64,000 nucleotides of DNA, taken from DATEVL01 sp035471625 (lineage in GTDB: Bacteria > Chloroflexota > Anaerolineae > Anaerolineales > E44-bin32). The DNA lies in assembly GCA_035471625.1 (NCBI GenBank), contig DATIPT010000069.1, positions 1 through 64,000 of the forward strand. The letters are read 5' to 3'. The position numbers and the translations under genes were made by a program. The first letter of the stretch is position 1. The number at the start of each line of letters is the position of its first letter. Positions 50,250-58,839 of the stretch are shown here, one piece after another. The notes under the pieces are model-generated. The model did not search any database. It was given only the letters and a program-made list of their open reading frames with translations, and was not told the DNA's origin.

Positions 50250-50272
50250 AGGGAGGCCTCCCTGAGTATAAT
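50250..50272 (-). promoter_or_regulatory. -10 boxes and 14-bp palindrome between acnA and the five-GAF kinase
   Basis: TATACT on the minus strand (50270 to 50265) overlaps TATAAT on the plus strand (50267-50272). Next to it AGGGAGGCCTCCCT (50250-50263) is a perfect palindrome at the expected acnA start. No good -35 is seen for either direction. Confidence 0.4.
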
Positions 50273-50350
50273 CGATGCGCTAGGCGGGCGGGGCCTCCTC
50301 GGGCCGCGTACTGCCGTCCCGGGGCCGTCCGTCAGGGCGGCTCGTTTGCT

Positions 50351-50380
50351 TTCGGACACGGGCTTTGCGTCGGATAGGAT
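50351..50380 (+). promoter_or_regulatory. Promoter directly before the five-GAF kinase start
   Basis: TTCGGA (50351-50356), 18 bases, TAGGAT (50375-50380). The GTG at 50387 is 6 bases after the -10, so the mRNA may be leaderless. Confidence 0.45.
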
Positions 50381-50386
50381 TGAGGC

Positions 50387-53300
50387 GTGGATCGGGAGAA
50401 GCAAAGGACAACGCCTGGGATAGGCTCGGTGCGCACGGCCCCGCAGGCCGCTGCGCCCGACGTCGCGGCGGGGATCGAGATCGATCCCCGCGTCGAAGGC
50501 CCCTTGGGGGCGATCCTCGGCTCTCTGGTGACGCATGCAATGGCCCTTCTCAAGGGCGACGGAGGAGGCTTCTACCTAGCCGACCCCGGTGAGCGGACGC
50601 TGCAATGCGTCGTCGTGACCGGTATTCCCTCGAATATCCTGGGGAAGGTCCTGCGCTACGGCGAGGGCGCCGCTGGCAAGGTTGCCGAAGAAAAGGTTGC
50701 CCTCAACGTCGAGGACTACCGCACCTGGCAGGGACGGTCTCCGCAGTTCGAGGCCTCGGCGCCCTTCCGCGCCGTGGCCAGCGCACCGACCCTTGTGCGC
50801 GGCGCCGTCGTCGGAGTCCTGCATGTCTTGCGGACTTCCGGCGGGGATCCTTTTTCCGCCGCCGATGTCGAGGTGTTGTCGATCTTTGCCGACCAAGCCG
50901 GCATGGTTCTGGAGAACGCTCGTCTCCTGGAAGAGACCAATCGCCGGATCCATCAACTCTCCATGTTGAACGAACTGACCCGAGTGGCCCTCGCTGCCGG
51001 CGACCTTGCTTCGATGTCGCAGGGCCTTGTCGAAGGGATCGAATCCTTGGTGGGAGCCGACGGGTGTCACCTGGTTGTGTGGAACGAGGACGAGAGCGTC
51101 GCCGTACCTTTGGCCGCCTCGGGCCTGTTGCGAGAGACCTATCGGGATATCCGACCCGTCGCGGGCCGACTGACCCTGACCGAGAGCTCGCTTCGGGAGG
51201 GGAGGCCTCTCGCCGTCGAGGATTGCCGGAACTCCCCTTTCCTCAGCCCCGAGATCGCTGCCGACTGTCCGTATGAGTCGATGCTGGGCGTGCCGTTGAT
51301 CGTCGAGGACCGATGGATGGGGGCGGTCCTGCTCGTCTACCGGGAGCGACACTCGTTCGGCCCGGATGAGATCCACCTGTGTGAGCAGGCTGGCGGCCAG
51401 GTCGCACTGGCCTTGGCCAAGGTCCTGGCCTCGGAGGCCGATCGGGAACAGCGCGAGCAATTGGAGGGGTTGCGGCGTGCGGGGCTGCGCCTAACCGCCA
51501 GTCTGGAACGCCAAGCTGTCCTCGAAGCGCTTTTGGAAGAGGCCATCGATCTGGTCGGGGGGATCGATGCTCACATCTTCCTCTTCGACGGCCGCGCCCT
51601 GACGTTCGGGGCGGCGCTCTGGGACGGAACGTTCCGGTCCGCACCCTGGTCGGAACCGCGTCCCGAGGGTCTGACATGGCAGGTGGCCCGCAGCGGAGGG
51701 CGAGTGGTTGTGCAAGATGCGGGTGATCACTCGTTGTACCGCCAAGCTCCCTGGCAAGGAAGCATCGTCGGTTTGCCCCTTCGCATTGGTGAGCATGTGC
51801 GCGGGGTGATGACAATGGCCTTCGGGAGTCCGGGCGCTGTGACCGACGGCCGGCTGCAGATCCTCGAACTCCTTGCGGATCAAGCTGTCGTCGCTATCGA
51901 GAATGCGCGGCTTTATGATGCCGCCGACGCCGAGCGGCGGCGGATTCGACTTCTCTACGTGGTCAGTCGTGAGATCTCGACGAGCCTGGACCCGGCCGAG
52001 ATTCTGCGGCGGGCGGTCAGCCTCGCGGTTGTCCACCTGGGAGGGAACCGCGGGGCGGGGTACGTGCTGGAGCCCGCCACAGGCCGGCTACGGCTGGTGG
52101 CCGCGGAGCCTGTATCTGAGGTCTCCCTGGAGGAGCAGGACCGGAAGTTGGGGCTCCGCCTGGGGCGCGGTTTGGCGGGTTGGGCAGCGGAGCGCCGGGA
52201 ACCGGTCCTAGCATCGGATGTCCTTCATGATGAGCGGTGGGTCCCTGTGCCGGGGATGGAATCCGAGGGCGGATCGGCCATGGCTGTGCCGATCGTCTCG
52301 GCGACCGATGTGCTGGGGAGCCTGGTCCTCCTGTCCAGCGAGCCCCTCGACGAAGGGCACCTCGAGCTGTTCCAGGCGATCGCGCGACAGGTCGGCCTGG
52401 CCCTGGCCAATGCCCAGCGCTACCAGCAGGTCACCCGTCGGTTGGCGGAGTGGACGGCGCTCCAGCAGGTTGCCAAGGTCGTCAACCGACGGCTGGAGCT
52501 TCTTCCCCTTCTCGATGAGATCGTTCGTCAGGTGAGCGATGTCTTGGGATATCCGGTCGTCGAGATCTCCCTGATTGAGGGGGACGAACTCATCCTGCAA
52601 GCGGCCAATGGGTCGGAGGTGGTCGGATCCAAGCGGCTGTCGCTGACACAAGGGATTATTGGTCGGGCGGTCCGCACGAATCGTCCGACCCACGTGCCCG
52701 ATGTCGAGGCCGATCCAGATTATGTGGTTGGAGTCCCTTCCACGCGTTCGGAGATCGCGGTGCCCCTGTACAAAGGGGACATCGTGGTGGGCGTGCTGAA
52801 CGTGGAGTCACCGGTGACCGGAGGGCTGACTGAGGAAGACCTGGACCTGTTGACGCTCCTCGCCGATCAAGTGTCCGTCGCTCTGGAGAACGCCGCACTC
52901 TACGAGAGGCTGCGCCGGCACACCGCGGACCTTGAAGCGACGGTCTCCGAGCGGACGGCTGAACTGCAGACCGCCTTGGCGGAGTCCCGGGCGGCGGACC
53001 AACTGAAGACTCGATTTGTGGCCGACGTCTCGCACGAGCTACGAACACCGCTGACCAACATTCGCCTCTACCTCGACCTGCTGGACAAGGGAAGGAGCGA
53101 GCGGTTCGCCGACTACCTAGAGACCCTCCACCGAGAGACGAATCGCCTGATTGACTTGATCGAGGATCTGTTGACGGTCTCCCGTTTGGACGCCGAGACG
53201 GCCGAGATGACTCCGGTCTGGATCGACCTGAACAGCATGGCCTTCAGCCTGGTGGAAGATCGGCGTCGTCTGGTCTCCAAGCTGGACCTGGGGATCGGGT

Positions 53301-53713
53301 TCGAGCCCCAGTCGGATCTGCCCCTCGTGCGCGCCGACGAGCGCATGATTTCACAAGTCCTGGCGAACCTGATGACCAACGCGGTGAACTACACAATGCC
53401 CGGGGGATCCATCACGGTCCGAACGGACACGATCGCGGATGGTCAGAACAAGTGGGCGCGCCTGTCCGTGATTGACACCGGGCTCGGGATCTCCGAGAGC
53501 GAGGCTCCGCGGCTCTTCGAGCGCTTCTTTCGGGGCTCGGCCAGTCGTGCGCGGGGTATCGCCGGAACCGGGTTGGGTCTGGCGATCTGCAAGGAAATCC
53601 TGGATCGACACGGGGGCCGGATCACGGCCGCCAGCACAGAGGGCATGGGCTCAACGTTCACCATCTGGCTTCCCGTCCAGCGGGCCAGCGAGATCGCGAC
53701 AACCCCCGCCTAG
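50387..53713 (+). CDS. Sensor histidine kinase with five GAF domains
   Basis: A 1108-residue soluble kinase. Five consecutive GAF domains are visible (about 35-180, 190-340, 355-510, 520-665, 675-830), then a coiled-coil, HisKA with His883 in VADVSHELRTPLTN, and HATPase with NLMTNAVNYTMPG, VIDTGLGISESE and GTGLGLAICKEIL. This is the WalK/PhoR-type catalytic core. Many different ligands or redox signals could be read together. No transmembrane segment or response regulator is present nearby. GTG 50387 lies 6 bases after a TAGGAT. Confidence 0.9.
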   Translation: MDREKQRTTPGIGSVRTAPQAAAPDVAAGIEIDPRVEGPLGAILGSLVTHAMALLKGDGGGFYLADPGERTLQCVVVTGIPSNILGKVLRYGEGAAGKVAEEKVALNVEDYRTWQGRSPQFEASAPFRAVASAPTLVRGAVVGVLHVLRTSGGDPFSAADVEVLSIFADQAGMVLENARLLEETNRRIHQLSMLNELTRVALAAGDLASMSQGLVEGIESLVGADGCHLVVWNEDESVAVPLAASGLLRETYRDIRPVAGRLTLTESSLREGRPLAVEDCRNSPFLSPEIAADCPYESMLGVPLIVEDRWMGAVLLVYRERHSFGPDEIHLCEQAGGQVALALAKVLASEADREQREQLEGLRRAGLRLTASLERQAVLEALLEEAIDLVGGIDAHIFLFDGRALTFGAALWDGTFRSAPWSEPRPEGLTWQVARSGGRVVVQDAGDHSLYRQAPWQGSIVGLPLRIGEHVRGVMTMAFGSPGAVTDGRLQILELLADQAVVAIENARLYDAADAERRRIRLLYVVSREISTSLDPAEILRRAVSLAVVHLGGNRGAGYVLEPATGRLRLVAAEPVSEVSLEEQDRKLGLRLGRGLAGWAAERREPVLASDVLHDERWVPVPGMESEGGSAMAVPIVSATDVLGSLVLLSSEPLDEGHLELFQAIARQVGLALANAQRYQQVTRRLAEWTALQQVAKVVNRRLELLPLLDEIVRQVSDVLGYPVVEISLIEGDELILQAANGSEVVGSKRLSLTQGIIGRAVRTNRPTHVPDVEADPDYVVGVPSTRSEIAVPLYKGDIVVGVLNVESPVTGGLTEEDLDLLTLLADQVSVALENAALYERLRRHTADLEATVSERTAELQTALAESRAADQLKTRFVADVSHELRTPLTNIRLYLDLLDKGRSERFADYLETLHRETNRLIDLIEDLLTVSRLDAETAEMTPVWIDLNSMAFSLVEDRRRLVSKLDLGIGFEPQSDLPLVRADERMISQVLANLMTNAVNYTMPGGSITVRTDTIADGQNKWARLSVIDTGLGISESEAPRLFERFFRGSASRARGIAGTGLGLAICKEILDRHGGRITAASTEGMGSTFTIWLPVQRASEIATTPA

Positions 53714-53722
53714 CCCTGGTTT

Positions 53723-54364
53723 CTAGAGCAGGACCGCCACAGGCTCGAAGCTGCGCCGGTGGACCGGAGACGGTCCCCAGCGACGGAGCGCCCGCAGATG
53801 AGCCTCCGTGCCGTACCCCTTGTGCTCGGAGAAGCCGTACGTGGGGTATTGGTGGGCGAGAGCGTCCATCACGCCGTCGCGGGCGACCTTGGCCAAGACG
53901 GAAGCGGCGGCAATGCTGAGAGAGCGTGAATCGCCTTGATCGATGGGCGACTGGGCAAGGGCGACGTCCGGAAGTGCGAGGTGATCGATCAGGGCGTGGC
54001 GCGGCCGCAACGACAAGGATTCCAGCGCCCGCTGCATGGCCAAGCGGGTAGCGACCAAGGGCCCGACGGCGTCTACCTCCTCCGCCTCGGCCCAGCCGAT
54101 GGCCCAATCGAGGGCGATGAGGCGGATGGATGCGGCGCAACGAGCGCGCGCCGTGGCGCTGAGCGCCTTCGAGTCGCGAACGGCCTGCAGGGCCGAGGCG
54201 AGATCAAAGCGCTGAATCGGGAGGATGACGGCGGCGGCGAAAAGGGGGCCGGCGAGGGCGCCCCGCCCGACCTCGTCGATACCGGCGATCGGCAGCTCCC
54301 CGCGCCGGGCGAGGTCCCGCTCGAACTGAAGGTCTGGTCGTGCGGCGGCTTCACCGTGGGGCAT
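53723..54364 (-). CDS. rnhB: Ribonuclease HII
   Basis: Cuts RNA in RNA-DNA hybrids, including single ribonucleotides in DNA. The 213-residue product has the DEDD-like residues: Asp30-Glu31 in GIDEVGRGALAGP, Asp127 in HALIDHL and Asp163 in AKVARDGVM, with YPTYGFSEHKGYGTEAH as the conserved C-terminal motif. ATG 54364 is chosen; GTG 54373 is an alternative that adds three residues. It overlaps the upstream glycosyltransferase gene by 14 bases and is the last gene of the operon. Confidence 0.93.
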   Translation of the reverse strand: MPHGEAAARPDLQFERDLARRGELPIAGIDEVGRGALAGPLFAAAVILPIQRFDLASALQAVRDSKALSATARARCAASIRLIALDWAIGWAEAEEVDAVGPLVATRLAMQRALESLSLRPRHALIDHLALPDVALAQSPIDQGDSRSLSIAAASVLAKVARDGVMDALAHQYPTYGFSEHKGYGTEAHLRALRRWGPSPVHRRSFEPVAVLL

Positions 54365-55076
54365 AGCGTCCACGACTCCAGTTGAACCGGACTCGCAGCA
54401 GGTCGGTGAACATCGCCAGCGAGTCTTGCACGAGGCGGACCCGGCTTCCGGGAACGTGGTACCAGGGAGCGGGGACCTCCAAGACGCGGTACCCGCGTTG
54501 CCTGGCGAGGAACAAGACCTCTACGTCGAAGGTCCAGCCATCGAGACGCTGAACGGAGAAGAGATCTTCGGCGACGCTGGCGCGGAACGACTTGAACCCG
54601 CACTGGGTATCGCGGATGCCCGGAACAACGAGCAACTGGACCAGCAAGTTGAAGGCCCGACCGAACCAGTGGCGGTGTGCGGGTTCGTCGTAGCGGACGG
54701 CCCCCGCTGCTTCACGCGAGGCAATGGCGATATCGTAGCCATCGAGGGTCGGAGGCAGAAAGCGCGGGAGTTGCTCGATCGGCATCGACAGGTCGGCATC
54801 GCACATGAACCGAACGTCGCCGGAAGCGGCCAACATGCCGCGCCGCACTGCGCGGCCCTTCCCGGCGATCGGCTCGCGCAGCAAGCGCAGGCTTGGCAGG
54901 CTGCGCATCATCTCCTCGACGATCCCGGCGGTGTTGTCCTGGCTACCGTTCTCAACGACCAGAACTTCCGAAGCGTACGGTTGCTGGGCAAGGTAGCTGC
55001 CGACGCGGCGCAGCGTCGTCGGCAGGCGCACTTCTTCATTGTGGGCCGGGATGATCACGCTGAGAAACGGGTTCAA
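54351..55076 (-). CDS. Family 2 glycosyltransferase, ALG5/polyisoprenyl-phosphate glucosyltransferase-like
   Basis: A 241-residue enzyme starting FLSVIIPAHNEEVRLPTTLRRV, with LVVENGSQDNTA and the metal-binding MCDADLSMP (about 90-98), and DTQCGFKSFRASVAEDLF, as in dolichyl- or polyprenyl-phosphate beta-glucosyltransferase. It may charge a lipid carrier used by the GT39-type enzyme at 5623. There is no TM anchor at the C-terminus. TTG 55076 is the inferred start; no strong ribosome binding site is visible. Confidence 0.82.
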   Translation of the reverse strand: MNPFLSVIIPAHNEEVRLPTTLRRVGSYLAQQPYASEVLVVENGSQDNTAGIVEEMMRSLPSLRLLREPIAGKGRAVRRGMLAASGDVRFMCDADLSMPIEQLPRFLPPTLDGYDIAIASREAAGAVRYDEPAHRHWFGRAFNLLVQLLVVPGIRDTQCGFKSFRASVAEDLFSVQRLDGWTFDVEVLFLARQRGYRVLEVPAPWYHVPGSRVRLVQDSLAMFTDLLRVRFNWSRGRYAPR

Positions 55077-55083
55077 AGGGGAG

Positions 55084-55923
55084 TCAGCCCAGGAGATTCG
55101 GATAGAGGATCAGCGCCGCGAACGCCGACAAGATGCATGCCTCGACGACGACCATGACCACGAGCAAGGTGATCTGTCGACGTTGGAGCCGGGCTCGTCG
55201 TCGCCGCGGCCGGGGGGGGACTTTGCGTTGGTCGAGTTGGAAAGGTCCCGCCTCGTCGAGGGCCTGTGGGGCCTCGGGCAGAGGCCGAGAGGGGCGGACC
55301 GGCCTGGCCTCCGGCTGGACCTCCGGTTCCGGCTCCGGCGGGTGAAGCAGCACGTTCACCAGAATCTGCACGTCCTCGCCGTCCATGATCGGGGGACGCT
55401 CACGCAGGCTTCCGGCGAAGTGCTCGATGGCGTCGGCGAGGACGATCCGGGCCTCGGGGTGAACGGTGTCGACATGGGCCGCCGGGTTGGTGAACGCCAG
55501 CACCGGCTCGACCTGCGGGACCTCGTAGCCGGCGTCGCGGAAGTAGCGGCGCAGGACTTCGGCGGTGTCGAAGGCCGCCTGTTGAAGGTTCGGCCGAGCG
55601 GGGCGGAAGCGGCCGCCGGCATGGGTCAGCCACTCGGCACCCTTGGCGCGGTAGACGCCCTTGGTACCCGAGGGCTGGATCACGAATACGCCGGGGGGGC
55701 CGATCAGGATCAGTGAAGCGATCAGGCCGGTCCCCGGAACGAGTGCGTTTCGGATCAAGACGAAGTCGTTCGGCAAGTTCCGGCCGAGCTGGTCGCTGAC
55801 GCCTTCCTGGGCCTGCATCTGGCCGTACCAGGCCGTCCCGAAGCGGAGCGTGGCACGCAGGCGGTTCTGGAAGGTGATCCCCATCCCTTCTTCGCGGAAC
55901 TCAGACCGTTCAATGACTCGCAT
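55084..55923 (-). CDS. NERD-like domain membrane protein, catalytic residues not conserved
   Basis: A 279-residue protein. The middle (about 50-160), NDFVLIRNALVPG...LILIGPPGVFVIQPSGTKG, resembles the NERD nuclease-related domain, but the Asp and the (E/Q)xK dyad that NERD enzymes use are not present at the expected sites. A proline-rich acidic region (about 200-235) and a very basic patch (PRPRRRRARLQRR) precede one C-terminal helix, giving a tail-anchored membrane topology. The function is unknown. TATAAT lies 14 bases before the start. Confidence 0.6.
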   Translation of the reverse strand: MRVIERSEFREEGMGITFQNRLRATLRFGTAWYGQMQAQEGVSDQLGRNLPNDFVLIRNALVPGTGLIASLILIGPPGVFVIQPSGTKGVYRAKGAEWLTHAGGRFRPARPNLQQAAFDTAEVLRRYFRDAGYEVPQVEPVLAFTNPAAHVDTVHPEARIVLADAIEHFAGSLRERPPIMDGEDVQILVNVLLHPPEPEPEVQPEARPVRPSRPLPEAPQALDEAGPFQLDQRKVPPRPRRRRARLQRRQITLLVVMVVVEACILSAFAALILYPNLLG

Positions 55924-55937
55924 GGCGCCTCGTCCAG

Positions 55938-55943
55938 ATTATA
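55938..55943 (-). promoter_or_regulatory. Consensus -10 for the NERD-GT2-rnhB operon
   Basis: TATAAT on the minus strand, 14 bases before ATG 55923. Predicted leader about 8 bases, too short to hold a full ribosome binding site. No clear -35. Confidence 0.5.
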
Positions 55944-55999
55944 GGTCAGTCTCGCGGCGAGACAAACGCCGGAGGTACAATGCAGGGAGGGCACGTTTC

Positions 56000-57325
56000 A
56001 TGCCACGGAGAGCCATCCTGACCTGGGTCGCCGTCGTGCTGTGGACTGGCGCCTCGACCGTCCCGCCGCCGCAGACCGAACCCGGCCCCGTAGTCGTCCT
56101 TTCGGTAGAGGGCCCGCTCACTCAGGCGTCGGCCGAGTACCTCGAGCGAGGCCTCCGGGTAGCCGAGCAGGGCGGGGCGTCCCTCGTTGTTCTTGAGATC
56201 GACACCCCCGGCGGCTCCGTCGACGTCATGAACCGCATGGTGCAGCAGATCCGCGGCAGCGCGGTGCCCGTCGCCGTCTATGTCTCGCCCCGCGGGGCGA
56301 TCGCGGGCAGCGCTGGGACCCTGCTGGTGCTGGCCGGGCACGTCGCCGCCATGGCGCCGGAGACGGCGATCGGCGCCGCGAGCCCTGTCGGCGCGCAAGG
56401 CGAGGACCTGGGTGAAACCCTGGCCGCCAAGACGCGCGAAATCCTCAAGGCCACCGTACGCAGTTTGGCCGCCTGGCGCGGGGAGGCGGCGGTCGGGATG
56501 GCGGAGTCGGCAATCGATGAGGCCTCGGCGGCGTCCGCCGAGGAGGCCCTGGCCTCTGGGATGGTGGACCTGATCGCCTCGGACCTCACCGAGCTCTTGG
56601 CCCAACTTGACGGTCGATCGGTGGCGGGAAGCCAGGGGCCGGTTGTGCTCCAGACGGCCGCAAGCGATCTCGAGCGCGTCGAGCCCACGCTCGTGGAACA
56701 GTTGCTTCAGGCGCTCACCAACCCTAATCTCGTCTTTCTGCTCCTTTCACTAGGAGTCCAGGCGATCCTGATCGAACTCTCAAGTCCTGGGGGGTGGGTC
56801 GCCGGTTTCATCGGCGTCGTGGCGCTGGCCCTCGGAGCCTACGGGTTGGGGATCCTCCCGGTCAACTGGTTTGGTTTGGTGTTCATTGCTGCCGCCCTCG
56901 TTCTCTTCATCTTGGACTTGAAAGCCCCGACCCACGGGGCCCTGACTGCGGCCGGACTCGGCAGCTTCATCGTCGGTGCGCTCGTCCTCTTCAACTCGCC
57001 TGGGACACCCTCCTTCCAGCGCGTGTCCGTCCCACTCGTTGTCAGCGTTGGCGTCTTCATGGCCGGGCTGTTCTTCGTCCTGCTGACGTTTGTCGTTCGG
57101 GCCCAGCGCCGGCCGGTCGTGGTCGGCGCGCCGGCGGTCATCGGCAAGATCGGCGAGGTTCGGCGACGCCTGAACCCGAGCGGCCAGGTCCAGGTCGCGG
57201 GCGAGCTGTGGGCGGCCGAGGTGGAAGACGAGGGGATGATGATTGAAGAGGGCACCCGCGTTGAGGTCACCGGTGTGGAAGGCCTGCGCCTGCGGGTCAG
57301 GCCCTCGGGGAAGAAGCCCGGTTGA
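56000..57325 (+). CDS. NfeD-family membrane serine protease, long form
   Basis: A 441-residue protein of the NfeD1b type. Signal or anchor (about 1-20), then a ClpP-like serine protease domain with SPRGAIAGSAGTLLVLAG holding the catalytic Ser (about 101-110), four helices (about 240-370), and an OB-like NfeD domain at the end (VIGKIGEVRRRLNPSGQVQVAGELW). Long NfeD proteins cut stomatin-like partners and influence membrane quality; no stomatin gene is visible nearby. GGGAGGG is 8 bases before ATG 56000. Confidence 0.88.
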   Translation: MPRRAILTWVAVVLWTGASTVPPPQTEPGPVVVLSVEGPLTQASAEYLERGLRVAEQGGASLVVLEIDTPGGSVDVMNRMVQQIRGSAVPVAVYVSPRGAIAGSAGTLLVLAGHVAAMAPETAIGAASPVGAQGEDLGETLAAKTREILKATVRSLAAWRGEAAVGMAESAIDEASAASAEEALASGMVDLIASDLTELLAQLDGRSVAGSQGPVVLQTAASDLERVEPTLVEQLLQALTNPNLVFLLLSLGVQAILIELSSPGGWVAGFIGVVALALGAYGLGILPVNWFGLVFIAAALVLFILDLKAPTHGALTAAGLGSFIVGALVLFNSPGTPSFQRVSVPLVVSVGVFMAGLFFVLLTFVVRAQRRPVVVGAPAVIGKIGEVRRRLNPSGQVQVAGELWAAEVEDEGMMIEEGTRVEVTGVEGLRLRVRPSGKKPG

Positions 57326-57350
57326 CGTTGCCTCTCTGCGACTGTACACT
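57322..57350 (+). promoter_or_regulatory. Promoter of the FHA gene
   Basis: TTGACG (57322-57327), 17 bases, TACACT (57345-57350). It overlaps the stop codon of the NfeD gene. Predicted start near 57357, 30 bases before ATG 57387. Confidence 0.6.
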
Positions 57351-57386
57351 AGCCACACTTCGTTCGGTCGGCATAAGGAGATACCC

Positions 57387-57965
57387 ATGGCAGACGGATC
57401 CAGCCGCCTGATCGTTCGGACCGGTCCCAATCCGGGGACCGTCTTCGACCTGACCAAGGAAGTCACGATGCTCGGCCGGGATGTAACCAACGACATCCCG
57501 TTGGGAGACGCCGAGATTTCCCGCCAACACGCGCGTCTGACGCGTACCCCTGGTGGGATGGTCCTAGAGGATCTGGGATCGACCAACGGGACCTTCGTCA
57601 ATGGGGAGCGATTGACCTCACCGCGGGTCCTGCAATCGGGTGATCTTGTCGGAATGGGCGAGAACGTGACCCTGACGTACGAGTCGACTTTGCCGGAAGG
57701 TGCTGCAACCGTGATGGGTGCGGCGGCGCGCGTGTCACCGCCGCGGCAGGCCGCCCCGCCGCGGCAGGCGCCGCCACCGCCGCCCCCCGCGGCGCAGGTG
57801 GCCGTTCCTGGCGAGGAGCCCGCGGGTCGGACGGGAGTCGGGCGCTGGGCCGTCGCCGGATGCGGTTGCCTGCTCATCCTGGTCGCGTGTGTCGGTCTGC
57901 TGTGGTTCCTGGATGCCTACTATCCGGATGTTCTCTACGCGCCATTGGGTTGGTTCGGTTTCTGA
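57387..57965 (+). CDS. FHA-domain protein with C-terminal membrane anchor
   Basis: A 192-residue protein. The FHA domain (about 8-100) has the expected LGRD...(S)RQHARL...LEDLGSTNGTFVNG motif for binding phosphothreonine. A long Pro/Ala/Gln linker carries an 18-base direct repeat coding PPRQAA and PPRQAP, and is followed by one hydrophobic helix (about 150-172) and a short Trp/Tyr-rich tail. It could place a phosphoprotein at the membrane; no Ser/Thr kinase is in the window. AAGGAG is 8 bases before the ATG. Confidence 0.88.
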   Translation: MADGSSRLIVRTGPNPGTVFDLTKEVTMLGRDVTNDIPLGDAEISRQHARLTRTPGGMVLEDLGSTNGTFVNGERLTSPRVLQSGDLVGMGENVTLTYESTLPEGAATVMGAAARVSPPRQAAPPRQAPPPPPPAAQVAVPGEEPAGRTGVGRWAVAGCGCLLILVACVGLLWFLDAYYPDVLYAPLGWFGF

Positions 57966-57989
57966 GAGAGGTGCGTTGTTCACCCATCC

Positions 57990-58020
57990 AAGGCGGCCGG
58001 AAGGCCGCCTTCTTGCTTCT
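57990..58020 (+). terminator. Intrinsic terminator after the FHA gene
   Basis: AAGGCGGCC (57990-57998), loop GGAA, GGCCGCCTT (58003-58011), then TCTTGCTTCT. The arms are perfect (9 bp) and the tail is T-rich. Confidence 0.8.
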
Positions 58021-58041
58021 CTGTCAAGACGTGGACTCGCG

Positions 58042-58047
58042 TAGAAT
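58042..58047 (+). promoter_or_regulatory. -10 box directly before the isoaspartyl methyltransferase start
   Basis: TAGAAT (58042-58047) is 6 bases before ATG 58054. No strong -35. It directly follows the terminator at 57990-58020, so the gene needs its own promoter. Confidence 0.5.
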
Positions 58048-58053
58048 GGTCAT

Positions 58054-58833
58054 ATGAGACGCTGGCTTCTCATCGGGGGCTTGGCAGTGGTTGTCGTCGT
58101 TGGCGGCGCAGCCATTGCGGTCTATCTGAGAGCCGACGAGGTTCCCGAGGCGCCCGATGGGCCATCGGTCGAGGACCCGACGATGGCGGCTAGGCGCGCC
58201 CAGTTGGTCCAGGAGGGCGTCATCGGGTGGGGAGTGCAAGATCCCGAGGTCATCGATGCCCTGCGCACTGTCCCTCGACACCTCTTTGTCCCTTCCGACT
58301 ACCTCGACCAGGCCTATGCGAACCATCCCCTGCCGATCGGATACGGCCAGACGATCTCGCAGCCGTACATCGTCGCCCTCATGACGGAAGCGCTGGGAAT
58401 CGAGGCCGGCGACAAGGTGCTTGAGATTGGCACGGGTTCTGGGTATCAGGCGGCCGTGCTGGCCGAGGTCGGTGCCGAGGTCTTCTCGATCGAGATCATC
58501 GAGCCCCTGGCGGCGGCGGCGACTGAGCGTCTGGGACAGCTGGGATATGGCTCGGTCCGCACCCGGGCGGCGGACGGCTACTACGGATGGCCCGATGAAG
58601 CCCCCTTCGACGCCATCATCGTGACCGCCGCGCCCGACCATGTCCCCCAGCCCCTCTTGTCCCAGCTGGCGCAGGGCGGGGTCATGGTCATCCCGGTCGG
58701 CCCGCAAGGTGGGTATCAGGAACTGTGGCAGATCACCCGTGTCGATCTAGATCGCTTCGACACCCTCAGCCTGGGCGGAGTACGCTTCGTCCCGCTGGTT
58801 CACCCTTCTGAAGGCTTCGGTCCCGAAGAGTAG
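58054..58833 (+). CDS. pcm: Protein-L-isoaspartate O-methyltransferase with N-terminal membrane segment
   Basis: Repairs damaged aspartyl residues by methylating isoaspartate. The 259-residue product has GQTISQP (98-104) and the SAM motif VLEIGTGSGYQAAVLAE (about 122-138), complete for activity. Unlike classic cytosolic Pcm (about 210 residues) it has an N-terminal helix (MRRWLLIGGLAVVVVVGGAAIAVYLRA), so it is probably exported or membrane-held. ATG 58054 fits leaderless initiation; no ribosome binding site is visible. Confidence 0.88.
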   Translation: MRRWLLIGGLAVVVVVGGAAIAVYLRADEVPEAPDGPSVEDPTMAARRAQLVQEGVIGWGVQDPEVIDALRTVPRHLFVPSDYLDQAYANHPLPIGYGQTISQPYIVALMTEALGIEAGDKVLEIGTGSGYQAAVLAEVGAEVFSIEIIEPLAAAATERLGQLGYGSVRTRAADGYYGWPDEAPFDAIIVTAAPDHVPQPLLSQLAQGGVMVIPVGPQGGYQELWQITRVDLDRFDTLSLGGVRFVPLVHPSEGFGPEE

Positions 58834-58839
58834 CCTCGC

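Noticed and set aside
50267..50272. TATAAT as promoter for the five-GAF kinase
   Set aside because: It lies 115 bases upstream and has no -35; the box at 50375-50380 fits the start better.
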